Below are positions 1 to 8,661 of a stretch of DNA of 64,000 nt, piece by piece. A program made the translations under genes and the position numbers. How positions within the stretch are numbered: the first letter of the stretch is position 1; each line of letters starts with the position of its first letter. This DNA is from Vibrio crassostreae (lineage in GTDB: Bacteria; Pseudomonadota; Gammaproteobacteria; Enterobacterales; Vibrionaceae), in assembly GCF_024347415.1 (NCBI RefSeq), contig NZ_AP025476.1:2170001-2234000 (forward strand), written 5' to 3'. The notes below the pieces were generated by a model that worked only from the letters and a program-made list of their open reading frames with translations, did no database searches and was not told the origin of the DNA.

Positions 1-131
1 ATGATCGCAGCTAGTTGTTGAACATCACCGCCCGGATCGACAACGATGCCTTCCATTGCCTCATCACACCACACAATTGAGCAGTTTTGAGAGAAAGAGG
101 TAACAGGTACAACTTGATACTTAAGAGACAT
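1..131 (-). CDS. ycbL: YcbL-type metallo-beta-lactamase-fold hydrolase, N-terminal fragment
   Basis: Only the first 43 codons are inside the window; the gene runs off the left edge. The reading frame starts MSLKYQVVPVTSFSQN and continues with IVWCDEAMEGIVVDPGGD, the typical beginning of the small glyoxalase-II-like YcbL hydrolases, whose Zn-binding HxHxDH motif would lie beyond the edge. The order ldtD - ycbK - ycbL on one strand is the same as in enteric bacteria, which supports the call. Function in Vibrio is inferred from the family (type II glyoxalase-like thioesterase). No catalytic residue is visible here. Confidence 0.75.
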   Translation of the reverse strand, partial: MSLKYQVVPVTSFSQNCSIVWCDEAMEGIVVDPGGDVQQLAAI

Positions 132-230
132 ATACAAACCTTAGAGGGCAAACTGAAATTTGGGCAAACTATGACATTGGATGTCTACTTTGACAAGTAC
201 CTAGCATTCGCTCGCAAACTCAACCTAACT

Positions 231-779
231 CTACCAGCTACGTACTGGGCCAGTATCGATATGGATAAAGTTGCTACGTGCATAATAACCAACACCACCG
301 GCATTCAGGCTTTTGGCTACGTCTCTTAGCTCTTTCAGATCGACACCATCGATACGAAAATCGATCGCTTTACCAAGCATGTGATAACTCTTCTTCGCCA
401 CGCCACTCGATTTTGAGCGCAATGCTTCATTGGTCGCTGGAGAACGGTAACCAGAGATGATCTGGACTTCTTTTTGAATACCTAACACGTTTTGAATCTG
501 AGTGATCTGATCAAACAGGTTTTTATCCATTGGATGAATTTCATTGCGGCGGAAATCGCGACATAGCTTGCTAAGGCGTGCCATCTCGTCACCAACATAG
601 TTAGTACCATCGAAATAACAGGTCTCTAATCTTTCACCGGTGTGAAGGTTATTCATGCTAATCGTTCTTGGTTGATCCGGGTATGAAGCAAAAGCGATAG
701 AAGGTGTAATTGAGGCGATAACAGCGGTACCACCAGCGTAAGTCAGAAACTGACGGCGAGAAAATAAACTTTGAGACAT
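231..779 (-). CDS. ycbK: YcbK-type DUF882 / peptidase M15 family protein with Tat signal
   Basis: The 182-residue product begins MSQSLFSRRQFLTYAGG. SRRQFLT is a twin-arginine motif followed by a hydrophobic stretch, so export by the Tat system is likely. The rest matches the DUF882/M15_3 fold related to D,D-carboxypeptidases, with Zn-ligand-like segments SGYRSPATN, SYHMLGKAIDFRI and NFIHIDTG. It probably acts on peptidoglycan in the periplasm. An in-frame start 15 codons upstream would put a non-signal extension in front of the Tat motif, so I use the internal ATG. It lies between ldtD and ycbL, the arrangement conserved in gammaproteobacteria. Enzymatic activity is inferred, not shown. Confidence 0.85.
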   Translation of the reverse strand: MSQSLFSRRQFLTYAGGTAVIASITPSIAFASYPDQPRTISMNNLHTGERLETCYFDGTNYVGDEMARLSKLCRDFRRNEIHPMDKNLFDQITQIQNVLGIQKEVQIISGYRSPATNEALRSKSSGVAKKSYHMLGKAIDFRIDGVDLKELRDVAKSLNAGGVGYYARSNFIHIDTGPVRSW

Positions 780-977
780 ACAGCAAAAAAACCAATTAGA
801 TCGAACGAAAAATGCACGATACATAATGAAAATTGCTGCGTCAACGTACTAAAACCGCTCAAAAGGTTAGTATTTGTAACCTTTACGCGGTTAGTTATTG
901 ATCCACATTATAATTTTATCAATAGAAGCTTAGTTGTCATTTTTTAGTCAAGATCACCTTTATTGAACACATTTCAA

Positions 978-2516
978 TCAACCACCCTCTTTATCATATT
1001 GGTAGATATCGCCACGGTACTGTATGCCCCCTTCTTCAAACAACACGGTTTGATAGATGATATGCACAGGAATTCGCTTTTTGAGGCGAACCTTAGTGTT
1101 CGGAGCAAGGTCATCATTTTGGTTCGGTACTTTCCTTACCTTAGTGGCAAACAATAACTCAGCAAGTTCTTCTGCATGTTCGACACGTATGCAACCTGAG
1201 CTATAAGCACGGAAGTCATCATTAAACAGACCTTTACTTGGCGTATCGTGCAGATAAATCGCTCTTTTGTTAGGTGTGTTGAACTTGTACAAACCTAATG
1301 CATTACTCGAACCCGCCTGTTGACGCATTCGATATGGGAATGAATTGAAATTGATGGTCTGCCAATCTATCTCGGTGGTATCGACCGTTTCCATGGTACG
1401 CCAGCCATCAATGACTTGGAAGTTGTGTGTCTCTAAATAGCTTTCGTCCGCTTTTACTTTGGGCAGGATATCTTTAACCATGATTTTCCATGGCACATTC
1501 CAAGTCGGGTTTACAATGACAGAATCTAGGTTTATCTCTAAAAGCGGTGTTTTTCGCGATTTTCTTCCCACGACGACTTTAGACTCAAACACCTCTTCGC
1601 CATCTTCCCAGTACTTCATGTCAAAACTCGGCACGTTAACGACGATGAGAGAATCTCGGTCTCTTGGCCACAAACGAACACGTTCAGCATTCAGAGCCAA
1701 TGAGGTTAATCGATCATCAAAGCCCATGTTGATCCACTTTATCGTGTCAGGGCCGATGATCCCATCGTCTGTAAGACCGTGCATACGCTGGAAGGACTTA
1801 ATCGCCGTTTGCAGATCTCGATCGAACTTAGGGAAATCGACCGCGATCATCGAAGTATCAACACCGACCAAGGCAATACGTTCAACCAGAGTCGCTTTGT
1901 CTGAAAGCGAGTCGCCCAAGCGTTTCAAGCCTTTCTGTCTGTACCGATCAATCTTGAGCTCGGACGCGGTTTCTAAAACTGAATAAGTCGCCTTGAATTG
2001 GTCGAAATCCCCCACTGGCGGTGCGTAAGACAACACCATCTCCAATAAGTAATCATTGGCGACACTGCTTTTCAGTCTCATCAGAATATGGGGCGAAGGC
2101 GCTGGTAATTTGGAATGTAGCTTACCCGAAAAGTACCACTCCTTACCGGCAAGTGGCGCATTTTCAACGTAGCTTAGGTAGTAGATAAAGGTGTCGGTAA
2201 GTAATATGTCCAACTCTTGCCATTGAGCGTAGGATTGATAGTGACGGATTTGCTTAAGTTGTCGTTCAAAGAGCGGTGCCATTTGAGCTTGTTCGAGAAG
2301 CGACAATTGAAATTCAAATGCTTTAACCAGTTCTGGCGAATCCCAAAGGATAGGAAAAGAAGTGTCTTGATAAATACTCTGGGTAAGCTCTGGATAAATC
2401 AGCATAAAAGAGAGCTCTGAATCAGCCGGAATGAAACGGCTCTCGTCAGAACTCGTATAGCTCCATGCGTGCACAGAAACTAACACCAATAATCCACAGA
2501 AGTATTTCGCTAACAT
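978..2516 (-). CDS. ldtD: L,D-transpeptidase of the YcbB/LdtD family
   Basis: Periplasmic enzyme expected to form 3-3 cross-links in peptidoglycan. After a signal peptide (MLAKYFCGLLVLVSVHAWS) there is a long N-terminal scaffold, a peptidoglycan-binding-like repeat around residues 215-265 (LQTAIKSFQRMHGLTDDGIIG), and a YkuD catalytic domain with YLHDTPSKGLF and the nucleophile motif SSGCIRVEH near the C-terminus. At 512 residues it is somewhat shorter than E. coli LdtD. I chose the third in-frame ATG because GGAG lies six bases upstream and the signal peptide then starts directly; the first ATG would add six residues. It precedes ycbK by about 200 bp on the same strand. Confidence 0.9.
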   Translation of the reverse strand: MLAKYFCGLLVLVSVHAWSYTSSDESRFIPADSELSFMLIYPELTQSIYQDTSFPILWDSPELVKAFEFQLSLLEQAQMAPLFERQLKQIRHYQSYAQWQELDILLTDTFIYYLSYVENAPLAGKEWYFSGKLHSKLPAPSPHILMRLKSSVANDYLLEMVLSYAPPVGDFDQFKATYSVLETASELKIDRYRQKGLKRLGDSLSDKATLVERIALVGVDTSMIAVDFPKFDRDLQTAIKSFQRMHGLTDDGIIGPDTIKWINMGFDDRLTSLALNAERVRLWPRDRDSLIVVNVPSFDMKYWEDGEEVFESKVVVGRKSRKTPLLEINLDSVIVNPTWNVPWKIMVKDILPKVKADESYLETHNFQVIDGWRTMETVDTTEIDWQTINFNSFPYRMRQQAGSSNALGLYKFNTPNKRAIYLHDTPSKGLFNDDFRAYSSGCIRVEHAEELAELLFATKVRKVPNQNDDLAPNTKVRLKKRIPVHIIYQTVLFEEGGIQYRGDIYQYDKEGG

Positions 2517-2596
2517 GCTTAACTCCATCCCCATAATCTAATAAGTATGGCAAAGAAATTGGAGTAAGCATGTTAATTTTTAAGGTGCTATATGTA

Positions 2597-3694
2597 TCAA
2601 ATTGACGACCAGTGGTTATCCCACTGAACCGTAGATTGCTGGGTCGATTTCTCATGAGGCTTTCGCTGGCTAACCACACTCCCCGCCCCAGAGCTGAGTC
2701 GAAACTCTCCATCAAGTAACACGGCACCAGAGGCATCAGATAGCGCAGAAAGTTCGACTAACTCTTTACTCTCTTTGGACCAAATACCGTAGCAGTTGCC
2801 TCTTGGCGAAGTCGCAATAATCCAATCATCTGACGCCGCAATACTGGCGATATAGTGATTGAACCTTGCCCATTGCTCTGGCTCTGCGTTCAGTGATTCA
2901 AACTGCCCGCCTTTAGTATGCATCGCCAATAGCGAAGGATACTCATCTGGTTCACCACGATATTGCTGGCCACAAAGCACGGTTTCAGCACCATCATGGG
3001 CTAAGTGTCGAATGCTCAGCTTCTTATCCAACAATTCAACCTGATCAAGTAACACACCTTCAGGAGAAACATAACTCAAGCTCGGCTGCATCGAATCTAG
3101 GTTTTTCGGTGTTCTACCATCAGTATGAACGCCACCAACGCCGATCGCGAGATTACCATCCGGCATGATGATCACTTCATGAGGCCCAATACCAAAACCG
3201 CTGAACTCTTCGACCTTACGATAGCCTTGCGCGACATCGTAAACGCCAATCACACCTTGGCTGCTGTCCGTTTTCCCTTCAGTGGCATACAGTAACTTAC
3301 CATCTAATGAGTAAACGCCATGACCATAGAAGTGACGGTTCTTACCTTTCACGACCATTTTGATCTGCTGACCGTTTTTATAGTCAAACACCATAAAATA
3401 GTCACCAGGACGACGAGCAAAAACCACCGCATGTGATGAGGTTGGGCAAATCGCGACGCCATGACCACGATCTGGAATCGGCAGTTGACTCAATGGCATT
3501 CCATATTCGTCAGCCACAACCGCTGAATATTGACCTCGCCCATTCAGCGCACAACCGATTAATTGAGGCTCACTAGATGAGCTCACAGCACCAGAGCGAC
3601 TAGCGCAGCCAAACGGAAGCAATGGAACAGCTGCACAACCCAGTGCAGCTTTGAGTAGCGTTCTTCGCGTAGTATCAGTCACCATCGGTAGCAT
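2597..3694 (-). CDS. DUF1513 beta-propeller protein with Tat signal, last gene of the iron operon
   Basis: The 365-residue protein starts with a twin-arginine motif (DTTRRTLLKAALG) followed by a hydrophobic stretch ending in LLPFGCAS, so it is exported by Tat and may also be lipidated at that Cys. The body resembles DUF1513, a seven-bladed propeller family, with segments such as HGVAICPTS, GHGVYSLDGKLLYATE and GPHEVIIMPDGN. No enzymatic activity is established for the family. The start overlaps the end of the imelysin lipoprotein gene by 20 bp, and AGGA precedes the ATG, so translation is probably coupled. It is encoded with two imelysins and a di-heme protein, which suggests a role in periplasmic iron handling; that is inference. 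Confidence 0.85.
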   Translation of the reverse strand: MLPMVTDTTRRTLLKAALGCAAVPLLPFGCASRSGAVSSSSEPQLIGCALNGRGQYSAVVADEYGMPLSQLPIPDRGHGVAICPTSSHAVVFARRPGDYFMVFDYKNGQQIKMVVKGKNRHFYGHGVYSLDGKLLYATEGKTDSSQGVIGVYDVAQGYRKVEEFSGFGIGPHEVIIMPDGNLAIGVGGVHTDGRTPKNLDSMQPSLSYVSPEGVLLDQVELLDKKLSIRHLAHDGAETVLCGQQYRGEPDEYPSLLAMHTKGGQFESLNAEPEQWARFNHYIASIAASDDWIIATSPRGNCYGIWSKESKELVELSALSDASGAVLLDGEFRLSSGAGSVVSQRKPHEKSTQQSTVQWDNHWSSI

Positions 3695-4736
3695 TAAATC
3701 CTATTACCACGCCAAGCTCTATCGCCACTTCTTCATGAATCAGGTACTTCAAACGTTCTAGTTTGTTGTATTGAGTTAGCACATCTCGGTAGCCCTCTTT
3801 ACTCTGCAATAACTCAAACAAGCTTGAGTCTGTAGGCCAAGTATCTAGCGTCAATGTGAACTGGTCAGCAACACGGTCAGCAAGGTCGTTTAAGCCCTTC
3901 TCTCTCAACAAGCCGTCTAGGCCATTGCCATCGGCAAGGTACAAATTCTGAAGTGCTGCTACATTGGCTTTTAGTTGAGTCATCGAGGTTTGTGCACGCC
4001 ATGATTCTGAGAAGTAAGGACGCGGATGACCAATTTTCGCCATCGGGCGACTCAGCTTTTTCATGCTGTAATCAAGCTGGTTAGTCAATAGAGCGATGTA
4101 TTCAGATTCCCAACGCATCTCGTCTAGCGCTAGCCACGGGTTAACCTGCCAAGCTTCAGCAATAGAGGCCGATTTCATTGCCAAGTTTTGTGCGATAGCT
4201 GGTGAAGATAGACAGCCTGAAGCTTTGTCTTGAAGCAGTGGAGATTGCTCGTCGTACAGAGACCACTCCAAGGCGCCAAGCCCCTGAACGGTCACACTTT
4301 GCTGTGCAATTTCGTCTTGTGACCAAGCTTTATCTTGCTGAGTCAGCTGACGCATCTTTAGACCTGTGGTGTTCTTTTTGTCTGGCCAAAACTGAACATT
4401 CCAGCTCTCTTCCAGTGCCGCTGTTGGGCCTCTTTCTTGACCTTGTAGTGCCATCCAACTGTTCATTGTAAGCTGCCACTGAGCTTTCAACGTATCAAGC
4501 TCAACACTATTGGTTTGGCAGTAACCCTGCATCAAGACTTCTAGTTCACTGGCTTGCTTGGCAAATAGAACTGCAGAATCAAACTCTTGTTGATAGACAC
4601 TGCGACTAATATGACTTGCCGTGTCGGCTTGATAGGACACACCGTTAACCTCAAATGAAGCAGTCTGCTCACCCGATGATTGACAGCCTGCCATGATTAA
4701 TACCGACAAAGGCATTAACAAAAATTTATGTGTCAT
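3675..4736 (-). CDS. Imelysin-family lipoprotein (M75-like), variant motif
   Basis: A 353-residue lipoprotein: the signal MTHKFLLMPLSVLIMAGC has a good lipobox with acceptor Cys18. The body is helical and imelysin-like (for example WMALQGQERGPTAALEESWNVQFWP and EMRWESEYIALL). Imelysins carry a GxHxxE signature thought to bind metal; here the equivalent site reads G-L-G-A-L-E (residues 152-157), so the His is a Gly. The name peptidase M75 is historical and proteolysis is unproven. It follows the di-heme oxidoreductase gene and overlaps the DUF1513 gene. Likely outer- or inner-membrane-anchored iron-binding or scaffold partner of the first imelysin in the operon. Confidence 0.85.
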   Translation of the reverse strand: MTHKFLLMPLSVLIMAGCQSSGEQTASFEVNGVSYQADTASHISRSVYQQEFDSAVLFAKQASELEVLMQGYCQTNSVELDTLKAQWQLTMNSWMALQGQERGPTAALEESWNVQFWPDKKNTTGLKMRQLTQQDKAWSQDEIAQQSVTVQGLGALEWSLYDEQSPLLQDKASGCLSSPAIAQNLAMKSASIAEAWQVNPWLALDEMRWESEYIALLTNQLDYSMKKLSRPMAKIGHPRPYFSESWRAQTSMTQLKANVAALQNLYLADGNGLDGLLREKGLNDLADRVADQFTLTLDTWPTDSSLFELLQSKEGYRDVLTQYNKLERLKYLIHEEVAIELGVVIGFNATDGD

Positions 4737-4793
4737 GCTGTTACCTTACTTCCTAATTTTTCTTTTAATTATATGAGTTCACTAAATATGAAA

Positions 4794-4831
4794 CGACCGC
4801 TGAGCTCGTATTCCTACAAGTTCAGCGGTTG
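4794..4831 (-). other. Intercistronic stem-loop between di-heme oxidoreductase and imelysin genes
   Basis: ACCGCTGA pairs with TCAGCGGT across an 18-base loop. There is no T-run on the transcript side, so it looks like an RNA-stability or processing hairpin inside the operon, not a terminator. Confidence 0.45.
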
Positions 4832-4878
4832 TGTTCTTTAGGTTAGCTGAGTAGTTAAACCGCTAAATCTCAGTCCGA

Positions 4879-6267
4879 CTACAGCGAGTTCAAAAACGCC
4901 AGCAGTGCTTCACGCTCAATCGCATTCAAAGACAGTACGTTTTGTTTTGCCATTTCTGCTTCACCGCCATGCCAAAGTACCGCCTCCATAACGTTTCTTG
5001 CACGACCATCATGAAGCAGGAACGTATGACCATTCACTTCTTTGGTATAACCTAACCCCCACAATGGCGTGGTGCGCCACTCTTGACCGTTAGCCAGATA
5101 CTCTGGGCGATTATCCGCTAGGCCTTCACCCATATCATGCAGCAGCATATCGGTGTATGGGCTAATTAACTGATTAGATAATGCTGGCAGACCTTCTCGC
5201 TCTGCCGTGCGGAACTCAGCTTGATGACAGCTTTGACAGCCAACGTCTTTGAACAGTTTTTTACCTTGCACGACAGCCGGATCATCAACATTACGACGAA
5301 TAGGTACTGCTAAGTGCTGCGAATAGAACTCAACAAAATCTAGGATGTTGTCGCTGACTTCTGGCTCACCGCCATTTGGGAAATCATCACAAGTCGATTG
5401 TGCAGATGTGCAGTTTTCGTTCGGGAATAAGCTGCTTGTTAGGCCTAAGTCACCATTAAATGCCGCTGCATTTTGCTGCATTAGATTTGGCTGTCCGGCT
5501 TTCCAACCGAAACGACCCAGTGCTATTTCGTTTGTGCGAACATCAAGAACGTAATTGGCTTTACCCGATACGCCCTGTTTATCCGCTGCTTGTTGCTTAG
5601 CGAAACCAAGAATCGTCTCTTGAGGAATACTCTCGAGCAGACCCAAACCGATCATTGGCGGAGCAACACGAGCTGAGAATTCCGTTTTAGGGTGCATCTC
5701 ACCGAACGCAAGCTCAGTAATTTTTAAAGTGGGTTTACGCAGAGTAACAACCGTGCCGTCTTTAAATTCAACAGGAACATCGGTATAACTGATGTTCACT
5801 TTCCCCTCAGGTTTAACACCTTGAAGTGCGAAATCTTGTAGCTGGCCACCGTAAGTCGGTTCTGGGATGCCACCATCGCGAATAAAGGCTTGTCTTTGCT
5901 CTGGCGTTTCAGCCGGAATGCTCAAGCGAACCAACATGGATACCGCGTTCTCATCGCCCTTTTCTGGCGCGTGACCACGACCATCTTTGATGTGGCAGTT
6001 TTGGCAGCCGTTGGTGTTAAATAGTGGTCCTAATCCATCACGAGCATCAGTTGATGACGGTGCGGGAACCCAAGGGTTTCTAAAGAAACTGTTGCCTACG
6101 CTGAAATCTAAGCGTTTACTCATTGGTAGGTTGGCTGCGGGAAGGGAAAAAGCGTTCGCCCCCTCTTTCTTAACGGTCGTTTTGCCGCCAGAGTAAGTTT
6201 CATGGGCATGTAATGGCGATAAGACAAACAGTGCGGTTAATAGTGAGGCTGATAGATACGACTTCAT
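4879..6267 (-). CDS. Di-heme oxidoreductase family protein (DHOR / DUF1111)
   Basis: Secreted 462-residue c-type cytochrome with a cleavable signal peptide (cut near AHA, residue 22). It has two CxxCH heme sites, CQNCH at residues 88-92 and CQSCH in the C-terminal third, both in the sequence contexts seen in the DHOR family (PLFNTNGCQNCHIKDGRG and GKKLFKDVGCQSCH). The conserved LHDGRA segment near the C-terminus is also typical. The family is often annotated as thiol oxidoreductase, but its substrate is unknown. The gene lies between two imelysin genes. I infer a redox function in iron uptake, for example Fe(II)/Fe(III) interconversion at the periplasmic binding proteins; this is not demonstrated. 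Confidence 0.9.
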   Translation of the reverse strand: MKSYLSASLLTALFVLSPLHAHETYSGGKTTVKKEGANAFSLPAANLPMSKRLDFSVGNSFFRNPWVPAPSSTDARDGLGPLFNTNGCQNCHIKDGRGHAPEKGDENAVSMLVRLSIPAETPEQRQAFIRDGGIPEPTYGGQLQDFALQGVKPEGKVNISYTDVPVEFKDGTVVTLRKPTLKITELAFGEMHPKTEFSARVAPPMIGLGLLESIPQETILGFAKQQAADKQGVSGKANYVLDVRTNEIALGRFGWKAGQPNLMQQNAAAFNGDLGLTSSLFPNENCTSAQSTCDDFPNGGEPEVSDNILDFVEFYSQHLAVPIRRNVDDPAVVQGKKLFKDVGCQSCHQAEFRTAEREGLPALSNQLISPYTDMLLHDMGEGLADNRPEYLANGQEWRTTPLWGLGYTKEVNGHTFLLHDGRARNVMEAVLWHGGEAEMAKQNVLSLNAIEREALLAFLNSL

Positions 6268-6335
6268 ACATTGCCTTGCTGTGTTTTTTGGTTTTAGTTT
6301 TTATGTGGGTGTGGCTTTCTTGAGGATCAAACAAT

Positions 6336-6358
6336 TAAGGGCTCAATGAGAGCCCTTA
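6336..6358 (-). other. Stem-loop between the first imelysin gene and the DHOR gene
   Basis: TAAGGGCTC and GAGCCCTTA form a perfect 9-bp stem with a 5-base loop, directly after the stop of the upstream gene. The T-run on the transcript side is weak, so partial termination or 3'-end protection of the first cistron is more likely than full termination. Confidence 0.5.
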
Positions 6359-6380
6359 TATTTATTTTTGGCTCAGGTTC

Positions 6381-7640
6381 TTAGAACTCGTGATCCGCTG
6401 TGTCTGGGTTCAGGCTATCAATGCCAATCACACCCGCAGCACGCTCAATTGCAGCTGTTTGAGACACTAGCGCAACAATCGTTTTGTTTACTAGTGCGTT
6501 ACCCGCAGCGTTGTCAGCAGCAATTAGCTGATCGAAGTGCTGGTTGTTTTTCTCAGCAGACGTTACTAGTTGACCAACTTGTGCACGTGCTAGGTCAAAC
6601 TGCTTTTGGATCTCTTTCGCAGCTTGCTCATCTTTTTGCTCTACTAGGTCAAACAGGCTTGGACCTGAAAGCAGAGTGCCGTCTTCACGCTTATATAGAC
6701 CCGTGTAAACGTTGTAGATGCCTTGCTCGTTGTAGTAGTGAGAGTTGTGCGTGTTATCAGAGAAACAATCGTGCTCGTCTTCTGTAGAGTTTGCTTCTAG
6801 TGCAACCTTCATACGCTCACCCGCTAGTTCACCTAGAGACAGTGAACCCATGCCAAATAGCATTTTACGTAAGCCGTTGTCGCTAGATTCAGAAAGCAGT
6901 TCTTGACGGTAGTTACCTTTCTCACCTTCAGCCCACTGCTTTTCCATCCACTCTAGGTCTTGTATAAGCAGCTCAGCAGATGCTTTTAGGTATGCGCCAC
7001 GACGGTCACAGTTACCGTTAGTACACTCAGCACCAACAACGAAATCAGTGTAAGCACGCTCACCTGCGCCGCTGTTTGTACCGTTTAAATCTTGGCCCCA
7101 AAGTAGGAATTCAATTGCGTGGTAGCCAGACGCTACGTTCGCTTCAGAACCGCCGATCTCGTTCAAGTCTGCGATTAGCTCTGGAGTAATGTTAGTTGCA
7201 TCAACCGTAGTCTGACCGATTTGGAAAGTCTTATTAGCCACGATGTTTGCGCTAGCGCCTTCGTTACCAAGCTCATATTGGTAATCAGAAGAAACGTAGT
7301 CAATCAGACCTTCATCTAGTGGCCATGCGTTTAGTTGGCCTTCCCAATCATCAACAACAACGTTACCAAAGCGGAACACTTCAGACTGTTGGTAAGGAAC
7401 ACGAGACTCAAGCCAAGCTTGTTTTACTTGTTCGAAGTTGCTAGCAGAAGGAGAAGCTAAAAAGGTATCAATAGAAGAGTTCAACGCTTTTGCTGTAATT
7501 ACTGAATCGGCAAACACGGCATGAGCAATATCTGCATAGTGTTCTACAACTTGATCTTGAGTTACTGCTGCAAAAGAAGAAGCAGAGGCAAAAATGAGTG
7601 ACGAAGTTACTGCTTTTGTCACTAAAGATTTAATGGTCAT
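6381..7640 (-). CDS. Imelysin family protein, EfeO/IrpA type (iron-regulated)
   Basis: First gene of the iron operon: 419 residues with a Sec signal (SSLIFASASSFAA). The metal-site signature GxHxxE is intact as G-Y-H-A-I-E at residues 172-177, and the surrounding FLLWGQDLNGT is typical of the IrpA-like imelysins. A C-terminal imelysin half includes HNSHYYNEQGIYNVYTGLYK. These proteins bind iron in the periplasm and are induced by iron starvation; their exact transport partner varies. AAGGA precedes the ATG by six bases. A Fur-like palindrome and a promoter lie immediately upstream, fitting iron control. DHOR, a second imelysin and DUF1513 follow on the same strand. Confidence 0.9.
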   Translation of the reverse strand: MTIKSLVTKAVTSSLIFASASSFAAVTQDQVVEHYADIAHAVFADSVITAKALNSSIDTFLASPSASNFEQVKQAWLESRVPYQQSEVFRFGNVVVDDWEGQLNAWPLDEGLIDYVSSDYQYELGNEGASANIVANKTFQIGQTTVDATNITPELIADLNEIGGSEANVASGYHAIEFLLWGQDLNGTNSGAGERAYTDFVVGAECTNGNCDRRGAYLKASAELLIQDLEWMEKQWAEGEKGNYRQELLSESSDNGLRKMLFGMGSLSLGELAGERMKVALEANSTEDEHDCFSDNTHNSHYYNEQGIYNVYTGLYKREDGTLLSGPSLFDLVEQKDEQAAKEIQKQFDLARAQVGQLVTSAEKNNQHFDQLIAADNAAGNALVNKTIVALVSQTAAIERAAGVIGIDSLNPDTADHEF

Positions 7641-7680
7641 GAAGCATCCTTGTTGAGCTTTAAATTATTATTCGTAGTAA

Positions 7681-7707
7681 TAGTGCAAACCATTATCATT
7701 TGCACTA
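7681..7707 (-). promoter_or_regulatory. Fur-box-like palindrome upstream of the iron operon
   Basis: A perfect inverted repeat: TAGTGCAAA and TTTGCACTA around a 9-base centre containing ATTATCA. Read on the gene strand it contains AATGATAATGGTTTGCA, which agrees with the 19-bp Fur consensus at about 14 positions. A promoter-like pair (TTGCAA at 7744-7739, TATTAT at 7722-7717, 16-base spacing, minus strand) is just upstream, so bound Fur would cover the early transcribed region. Iron regulation is inferred from this site and from the genes it controls. Confidence 0.65.
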
Positions 7708-7716
7708 CGGATTGGA

Positions 7717-7744
7717 ATAATACAAACTCACAATTTTATTGCAA
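7717..7744 (-). promoter_or_regulatory. Candidate sigma-70 promoter of the iron operon
   Basis: On the minus strand TTGCAA and TATTAT are separated by 16 bases, 4/6 and 5/6 matches to the -35 and -10 consensus. The Fur-like palindrome begins ten bases downstream of the -10. Confidence 0.5.
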
Positions 7745-7752
7745 GATAAATA

Positions 7753-7780
7753 CAAAAAAACCTCACATATGTGAGGTCTT
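7753..7780 (-). terminator. Rho-independent terminator of ribA
   Basis: ACCTCACATATGTGAGGT is an 18-base perfect palindrome; on the minus strand it is followed by seven T residues. It lies just after the ribA stop. Confidence 0.85.
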
Positions 7781-7816
7781 TAAACATTTTTATGTTAAGC
7801 GCAACAAGTAAGCGAA

Positions 7817-8413
7817 TCAGATATCCAGGTTATGCTTACCGTGTGAGACTTTCGCCTTCAGGTAGCTCTCATTACCCGATTTGATATGAGCAGAGGTATT
7901 CACCACTTCTTCAATCTCAATACCAAAGGATTTAAGTTCATTGATTTTCTTAGGGTTGTTGGTCACCAAACGGATTTTTGTGGTACCTAAAGCGCGTAAC
8001 ATTTCTGCTGCTTCAGTAAAATCACGTAAGTCATCACCAAAGCCTAGGTGGTTATTGGCTTCGTAAGTGTTCATACCTTCGCTTTGCAGGCGGTATGCAT
8101 CGATTTTGTTGTATAAACCAATACCACGACCTTCTTGGCGTAAGTAAAGAATCACTCCACCCGTCTCACCCATAATTCTAATGGTTTCGTCTAGCTGCTC
8201 GCCACAGTCACAGCGAGATGAATGGAAAACATCACCAGTCAAGCACTCAGAGTGCATACGAACAAGAGGTATGTCTTGTGTCTTATCTGCTGATTTAAAT
8301 ATCACAGCAACATGCTCTTTGTCTGTTTTCAATCCATGAAAAGACAGAAGTTCAGCATCAATACTGCTTGTTACCCCTACTTTGAAATCTATTCTGGCAC
8401 GCACTTCCGCCAT
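7817..8413 (-). CDS. ribA: GTP cyclohydrolase II
   Basis: Opens the imidazole ring of GTP to give 2,5-diamino-6-ribosylamino-4-pyrimidinone phosphate, the first step of riboflavin synthesis, in the cytosol. The 198-residue product has the Zn ligands Cys57, Cys68 and Cys70 ([17 protein letters not shown]), and the [10 protein letters not shown] and LVTNNPKKI segments of the family. It is a stand-alone RibA, not fused to RibB. An upstream in-frame ATG would add 13 residues without family similarity; [13 protein letters not shown] matches Vibrio RibA starts. It is monocistronic, with its own terminator. Confidence 0.96.
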   Translation of the reverse strand: MAEVRARIDFKVGVTSSIDAELLSFHGLKTDKEHVAVIFKSADKTQDIPLVRMHSECLTGDVFHSSRCDCGEQLDETIRIMGETGGVILYLRQEGRGIGLYNKIDAYRLQSEGMNTYEANNHLGFGDDLRDFTEAAEMLRALGTTKIRLVTNNPKKINELKSFGIEIEEVVNTSAHIKSGNESYLKAKVSHGKHNLDI

Positions 8414-8581
8414 AACTATACTCACTTGAAAATTCGATGTATTTAACAACACTACATTATATGTCTAGGCAATATTTTGTAGCTAACTATCTAATGATAG
8501 ACACTATGAGGCTGTTAACAATTTTTTTCAAGGTCGACCATGCTCAAATTGTTATATTATAACAATAATTTTTCAGGTAAC

Positions 8582-8616
8582 AAAAAACCCCACATTGGAA
8601 TGACCAACATGGGGTT
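8582..8616 (-). terminator. Probable terminator after the small protein gene
   Basis: An imperfect hairpin (AACCCCATGTTGG with CCAATGTGGGGTT, read on the minus strand) followed by TTTTTTG. It would end transcripts coming through the small gene and possibly the nrf operon. Confidence 0.7.
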
Positions 8617-8661
8617 ATAAATTAATCAGTTGCGGCTGAAGTTACGATTTTTACAGAACGT

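Noticed and set aside
1459..1986. 175-codon open frame on the plus strand inside the L,D-transpeptidase gene
   Set aside because: It is antisense to a well-supported gene with family motifs; low complexity, no ribosome-binding site.
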